From NCBI GenBank assembly GCA_003503535.1, contig DOCI01000272.1, positions 1 to 8,918 on the forward strand: a stretch of 8,918 nt of DNA, in the 5' to 3' direction. This document shows, piece by piece, positions 6,278 to 8,918 of this stretch. The stretch comes from Planctomycetaceae bacterium (GTDB lineage Bacteria > Planctomycetota > Planctomycetia > Planctomycetales > Planctomycetaceae). The first letter of the stretch is position 1. Each line of letters opens with the position of its first letter. Made by a program: the position numbers and the translations under genes. A model generated the notes under the pieces. That model searched no databases. It had not been told where the DNA came from and saw only the letters and a list, made by a program, of their open reading frames with translations.

Positions 6278-7060
6278 ATGGAAACAGAAATCAAAACATC
6301 GTCGGAAGCGATCCAGGAAAAGACTTCAGCTGAAGATTCTCAGGCATTAGATGCTGCCCCCCTTCCCCGTCATGTGGCCATCATCATGGATGGCAACGGT
6401 CGCTGGGCTCAGCGAAAAGGGATGCCCCGGATTGAAGGTCATCGCAATGGCGTGAAAACAGTTCGCAAAATTGTACGAACTGCTGCCAAAGCCGGGGTCG
6501 AGTATTTGACGCTTTACTGCCTGAGCAGTGAAAACTGGAAACGTCCTCCTGCAGAACTTTCTTTTCTGATGTTCCTGCTCAAGAAATATCTGGTCGATGA
6601 GCGAAAAGAAATTCTCCGACAGAAACTTCAGTTTCGCACGATTGGTAGAACAGAAGAATTGTCAGCAGGCATTCTCGACGAGATCAATAAGACTAAAAAA
6701 CTCTCGGCCGATAATACCGGCATGACACTCTGCCTGGCACTCAATTATGGGGCACGCGGAGAGATTATTGATGCGGTTCGCAAGTTAGCCGAACAAGTCG
6801 AAAGACAGGAACTTCGTCCCGACCAGATCGATGAGCAAGTTCTCTCGAACTCACTCGATACAGCCGGTATGCCCGATCCTGATCTGGTCATTCGCACAGC
6901 CGGAGAAATGCGGATCAGCAATTTTCTACTCTGGCAAATCAGCTATTCTGAATTGTGGGTGACGGACAAACATTGGCCGGAATTTACTGAAGCCGATTTC
7001 CATCTGGCGATGCAGGATTATGTCAAACGTGATCGCCGTTTCGGAGGATTGAATAGTTAG
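6278..7060 (+). CDS. uppS: Isoprenyl (undecaprenyl diphosphate) synthase, cis-prenyltransferase
   Basis: UppS condenses isopentenyl diphosphate onto farnesyl diphosphate in cis to make the C55 carrier lipid precursor for cell-envelope glycans; it is a membrane-associated cytoplasmic enzyme. The 260-aa product has all family blocks: HVAIIMDGNGRWA at 32-44 with the metal/diphosphate-binding D38, GHRNG at 54-58, the SSENWKRP block, and the C-terminal RTAGEMRISNFLLWQ with its conserved arginines and Glu, followed by YSELWVTDKHWPEF. An N-terminal stretch of about 30 residues, acidic and probably disordered, precedes the core and is somewhat longer than in E. coli (253 aa in total). The ATG at 6278 has no clear Shine-Dalgarno site. 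cdsA follows 153 bases later on the same strand, a pairing common in bacteria, though here a repeat lies between them. Product chain length is inferred from the family. Confidence 0.95.
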   Translation: METEIKTSSEAIQEKTSAEDSQALDAAPLPRHVAIIMDGNGRWAQRKGMPRIEGHRNGVKTVRKIVRTAAKAGVEYLTLYCLSSENWKRPPAELSFLMFLLKKYLVDERKEILRQKLQFRTIGRTEELSAGILDEINKTKKLSADNTGMTLCLALNYGARGEIIDAVRKLAEQVERQELRPDQIDEQVLSNSLDTAGMPDPDLVIRTAGEMRISNFLLWQISYSELWVTDKHWPEFTEADFHLAMQDYVKRDRRFGGLNS

Positions 7061-7142
7061 CCAGCCAGAGTGAGAGAATATTTCTCTGGAATTGAGTATC
7101 ATACGTGCTTAATCACGACTCCTTTTTAAAATGATTGAAATT

Positions 7143-7174
7143 GTTGTGTGCTACTGGCTGCGCCAGTGCCACCC
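7143..7174 (+). repeat. REP-like palindromic repeat, copy 2
   Basis: Second copy of the element at 1137-1168 (28 of 32 bases shared, same orientation). Its core ACTGGC (7153-7158) and GCCAGT (7162-7167) is a perfect 6-bp hairpin with a TGC loop. It lies in the uppS-cdsA gap, so here it is between two same-strand genes and does not mark a convergent end. The hairpin changes between copies (C to T in one arm, A to G in the other, and a loop base) keep the ability to pair. Confidence 0.7.
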
Positions 7175-7213
7175 CGCAGCTATTGAACATCGTTCCCCTT
7201 GAAAATATTGTCT

Positions 7214-8152
7214 ATGCAATCTTCTCCTGTCGTCCAGCCCGCAAAAAAAAGTCGAAACCTGCGGTGGCGGCTGATCATTTCTGCGATCCTCATTTCTTCT
7301 CTGGGCATCCTGTTTTACTTTGATCATAAAATCGGACGCAGCGCCCCGGTTCTTTTATTACTTTGCTTGTTCCTGGCCATTCGTGGTTCCTGGGAAATGA
7401 CGAATCTGCTTAAGACACGATCCTTCCAACCCAAGTTTCTGTTGGTGGCATTGGGAAGCGTCTCTATCATTCTGGCAACGTGGTTAAAACCTTTGGGAAT
7501 TGGGGAAACACAGGGAGTCGATCTCTCTTACCTCGGCCCGACGATGCTCACGTTTAGCCTGGTAATGATGGCCTTGTTCATGATGTCTGCCCTGCGCTTT
7601 CGAGAACCCGGGCAAAGTATGGAGACGCTCAGCGCGGAAATTATGAGTGTTGTATATGTCGGCGTATTTCTAAGCATGACCGCTCAACTCCGCTGGGTTG
7701 CCGGTCCACAGGCGGGCTATCTGGTATTGGGTTCGCTCATCGTCGCCGCAAAAGGAGGCGATGTGGGAGCATTTACTCTCGGAAAGCTTTTCGGACGCAA
7801 GAAGTTGAATCCACTGCTCAGCCCCGGCAAAACGTGGTGGGGCGCTCGGGGTGCCCTCGTCGCGTCTGCATTTTTCTCCTGGCTTTGGCTGACCTATATG
7901 CCCCCAGTGTTTAATCCCAACTGGGAAGCCTGCCCGTGGCCGCTGTCCATTCTTTACGGCATCGTTGTTGGAGTCGTCGGCATGTTGGGGGATCTTTGCG
8001 AATCACTCATCAAACGGGATGTCGGAAAAAAGGACTCCGCTCCTCTCATGCCTGGCTTTGGCGGAATTCTCGATATCCTCGATAGCGTCCTTTATACCGG
8101 TCCCGTTGCATATCTCTTCTGGAGTTTATTCCCGATGGCAAGTTGGGTGTAA
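7214..8152 (+). CDS. cdsA: Phosphatidate cytidylyltransferase CdsA
   Basis: CdsA makes CDP-diacylglycerol from phosphatidate and CTP in the inner membrane, the branch point of phospholipid synthesis. From the ATG at 7214 the protein is 312 aa; in-frame TTG codons at 7199 and 7208 have no better ribosome site, so I prefer the ATG, itself without a clear Shine-Dalgarno. Several membrane segments are visible (for example near residues 20-35, 43-58, 76-92, 107-125, 140-155, 205-220, 240-258). KGGDVGAFTLGKLFGR and SPGKTWWG form the cytosolic motif that in other CdsA proteins ends in SPKKTxEG. The C-terminal signature is at 264-290: S264-x-I-K-R-x4-K-D274, then PGFGG at 280-284 and D287-I-L-D290. 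Compared with the PROSITE-type pattern it has Phe for His at 282 and Ile for Arg at 288, while both aspartates are kept. It probably shares a transcript with uppS and converges on mqnE. Confidence 0.92.
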   Translation: MQSSPVVQPAKKSRNLRWRLIISAILISSLGILFYFDHKIGRSAPVLLLLCLFLAIRGSWEMTNLLKTRSFQPKFLLVALGSVSIILATWLKPLGIGETQGVDLSYLGPTMLTFSLVMMALFMMSALRFREPGQSMETLSAEIMSVVYVGVFLSMTAQLRWVAGPQAGYLVLGSLIVAAKGGDVGAFTLGKLFGRKKLNPLLSPGKTWWGARGALVASAFFSWLWLTYMPPVFNPNWEACPWPLSILYGIVVGVVGMLGDLCESLIKRDVGKKDSAPLMPGFGGILDILDSVLYTGPVAYLFWSLFPMASWV

Positions 8153-8160
8153 AGCTGAAC

Positions 8161-8185
8161 TGCGATGGAGTCTCCCCATATCGCA
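8161..8185. terminator. Imperfect hairpin between convergent cdsA and mqnE
   Basis: TGCGAT (8161-8166) and ATCGCA (8180-8185) pair over 6 bp, with GGA/TCC extending the stem above an asymmetric bulge. It fills most of the 44-base gap between the two stop codons, so it may end both transcripts, but neither strand has a T-run after it. Confidence 0.35.
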
Positions 8186-8196
8186 AAGTTCTACTA

Positions 8197-8918
8197 TTAC
8201 GCCAGTACCGGTTCGCCAATTGACCAGCGATGCCCATCGCGAATAACGCGTCGATAAAGCGTATCGCGTTCCACAGGTTCGCAACCAGCTTCGCGAATCA
8301 TGCGGTGCAATGCGGGCACTGTCAAAGCTTGCGGCGTTTTGGCCCCCGCGTCGTGATAGATCGTTTCGTGCACGACGGTGCCGTCGATATCGTCTGCTCC
8401 AAAACCGAGTGCGATTTGAGCAGTCGCTTCTCCAAGCATAATCCAGTACGCCTTAATGTGATCGAAGTTATCAAGCATTAAACGGCTCAGGGCAATCATT
8501 CGCAAATCCATTTGACCAGTGGGTTTGGGAAGATAATCCAAGCCTGTATTTTCCGGATGAAATGCCAGTGGAATGAAGGTCTGAAATCCGCCGGTTTCAT
8601 CCTGCAAAGTTCGCAGTCTATTCAGGTGATCAATTCGATGCTCGGCCTCTTCGACATGACCGTAAAGCATGGTTGCATTCGTGCGTAAGCCGAGTTGATG
8701 AGCAGTCCGATGAATTTCGAGCCAGCGTTCGGAATCCGATTTGTGTTCGCAAAGTTGCTTGCGGATGGTTTCATCAAATATTTCCGCGCCACCACCAGGC
8801 ATACTGCCCAGTCCAACATCGATCAATTCCTGAATGACCCAGTCATAAGGCTTCTTCGTGATGTGGCTGAACCAGTTCATTTCGACACCGGTCCAGGCTT
8901 TGATGTGAATATCCGGAT
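8197..8918 (-). CDS. mqnE: Aminofutalosine synthase MqnE, radical SAM (5' end outside window)
   Basis: MqnE joins 3-(1-carboxyvinyloxy)benzoate and S-adenosylmethionine to form aminofutalosine in the futalosine route to menaquinone. The visible part is the C-terminal 239 residues; the frame is open to the window edge (PDIHIKAWTGVE before the internal Met at 8880), so the ATG at 8880 is not the start. About 130-150 N-terminal residues, including the CxxxCxxC iron-sulfur cluster motif, lie beyond the window. Diagnostic blocks: SMPGGGAEIF, HRTAHQLG, TNATMLYGHVEE, TGGFQTFIPLAFHP, DNFDHIKAYWIMLG, and FGADDIDGTVVHE near the end, followed by AGAKTP. HIKAYWIMLG and DDIDGTVV favour MqnE over the related MqnC. 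It converges on cdsA with a 44-base gap. Other mqn genes are not in the window, as is common for this dispersed pathway. Confidence 0.95.
   Translation of the reverse strand, partial: PDIHIKAWTGVEMNWFSHITKKPYDWVIQELIDVGLGSMPGGGAEIFDETIRKQLCEHKSDSERWLEIHRTAHQLGLRTNATMLYGHVEEAEHRIDHLNRLRTLQDETGGFQTFIPLAFHPENTGLDYLPKPTGQMDLRMIALSRLMLDNFDHIKAYWIMLGEATAQIALGFGADDIDGTVVHETIYHDAGAKTPQALTVPALHRMIREAGCEPVERDTLYRRVIRDGHRWSIGEPVLA

Noticed and set aside
7199..7213. TTG start for cdsA five codons before the ATG
   Set aside because: No ribosome site supports it and the added residues match no family feature; the ATG at 7214 is the simpler choice.
1..8918. A defence system, phage, transposon or secondary-metabolite cluster
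   Set aside because: All seven intact or partial proteins other than CsrA, and CsrA itself, belong to common cellular families; no nuclease, integrase, transposase, toxin or spacer array was seen.

Overview
The window reads as chromosomal housekeeping DNA from a planctomycete, probably near the Gimesia / Rubinisphaera / Planctomicrobium group. This is inferred from protein style (an NHLRC2-type NHL propeller protein, a CdsA with a PGFGG/DILD C-terminal signature, menaquinone synthesis by the futalosine route), from weak or absent Shine-Dalgarno sequences at several starts, and from short palindromic intergenic repeats of kinds I recall from that phylum. No species name can be proved from the sequence alone. 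I found no phage, transposase, CRISPR array, tRNA or rRNA.

Layout. 2-808 (+) is the 3' part of an NHL-repeat protein gene. 809-1191 is a gene-free convergent gap with several hairpins and a REP-like palindrome. 1192-2550 (-) is der, a two-domain ribosome-assembly GTPase. 2753-3835 (-) is serC, separated from der by about 200 bases that carry a 21-base palindrome. 3836-4220 is a divergent gap holding a pair of inverted palindromic repeats and, nearer the next gene, a small operator-like palindrome. 4221-5621 (+) is a 12-TM nucleoside-permease-type MFS transporter. 5622-5969 is a gap that includes the leader of csrA. 5970-6161 (+) is a divergent CsrA. 6278-7060 (+) is uppS and 7214-8152 (+) is cdsA. 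8197-8918 (-) is the 3' part of mqnE, convergent with cdsA and running off the window.

How the genes work together. uppS and cdsA form a lipid-precursor pair: UppS makes the C55 carrier for cell-envelope glycans, and CdsA makes CDP-diacylglycerol for phospholipids. csrA lies upstream on the same strand and may share a transcript with them. serC feeds serine synthesis (and possibly pyridoxal phosphate synthesis), der serves 50S ribosome assembly, and mqnE makes aminofutalosine for menaquinone. None of these builds an obvious new multi-gene system.

Points that deserve a second look are local: a CsrA that keeps the RNA-binding L4/R6/R44 but lacks several usual residues; a Der first GTPase domain with NKCE in place of NKxD and an altered G5; a likely false N-terminal extension of serC read from a repeat element; four palindromic repeat or hairpin types in under 9 kb; and a 13-bp-stem hairpin in the der/NHL gap. 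I did not find convincing evidence of an undescribed system.
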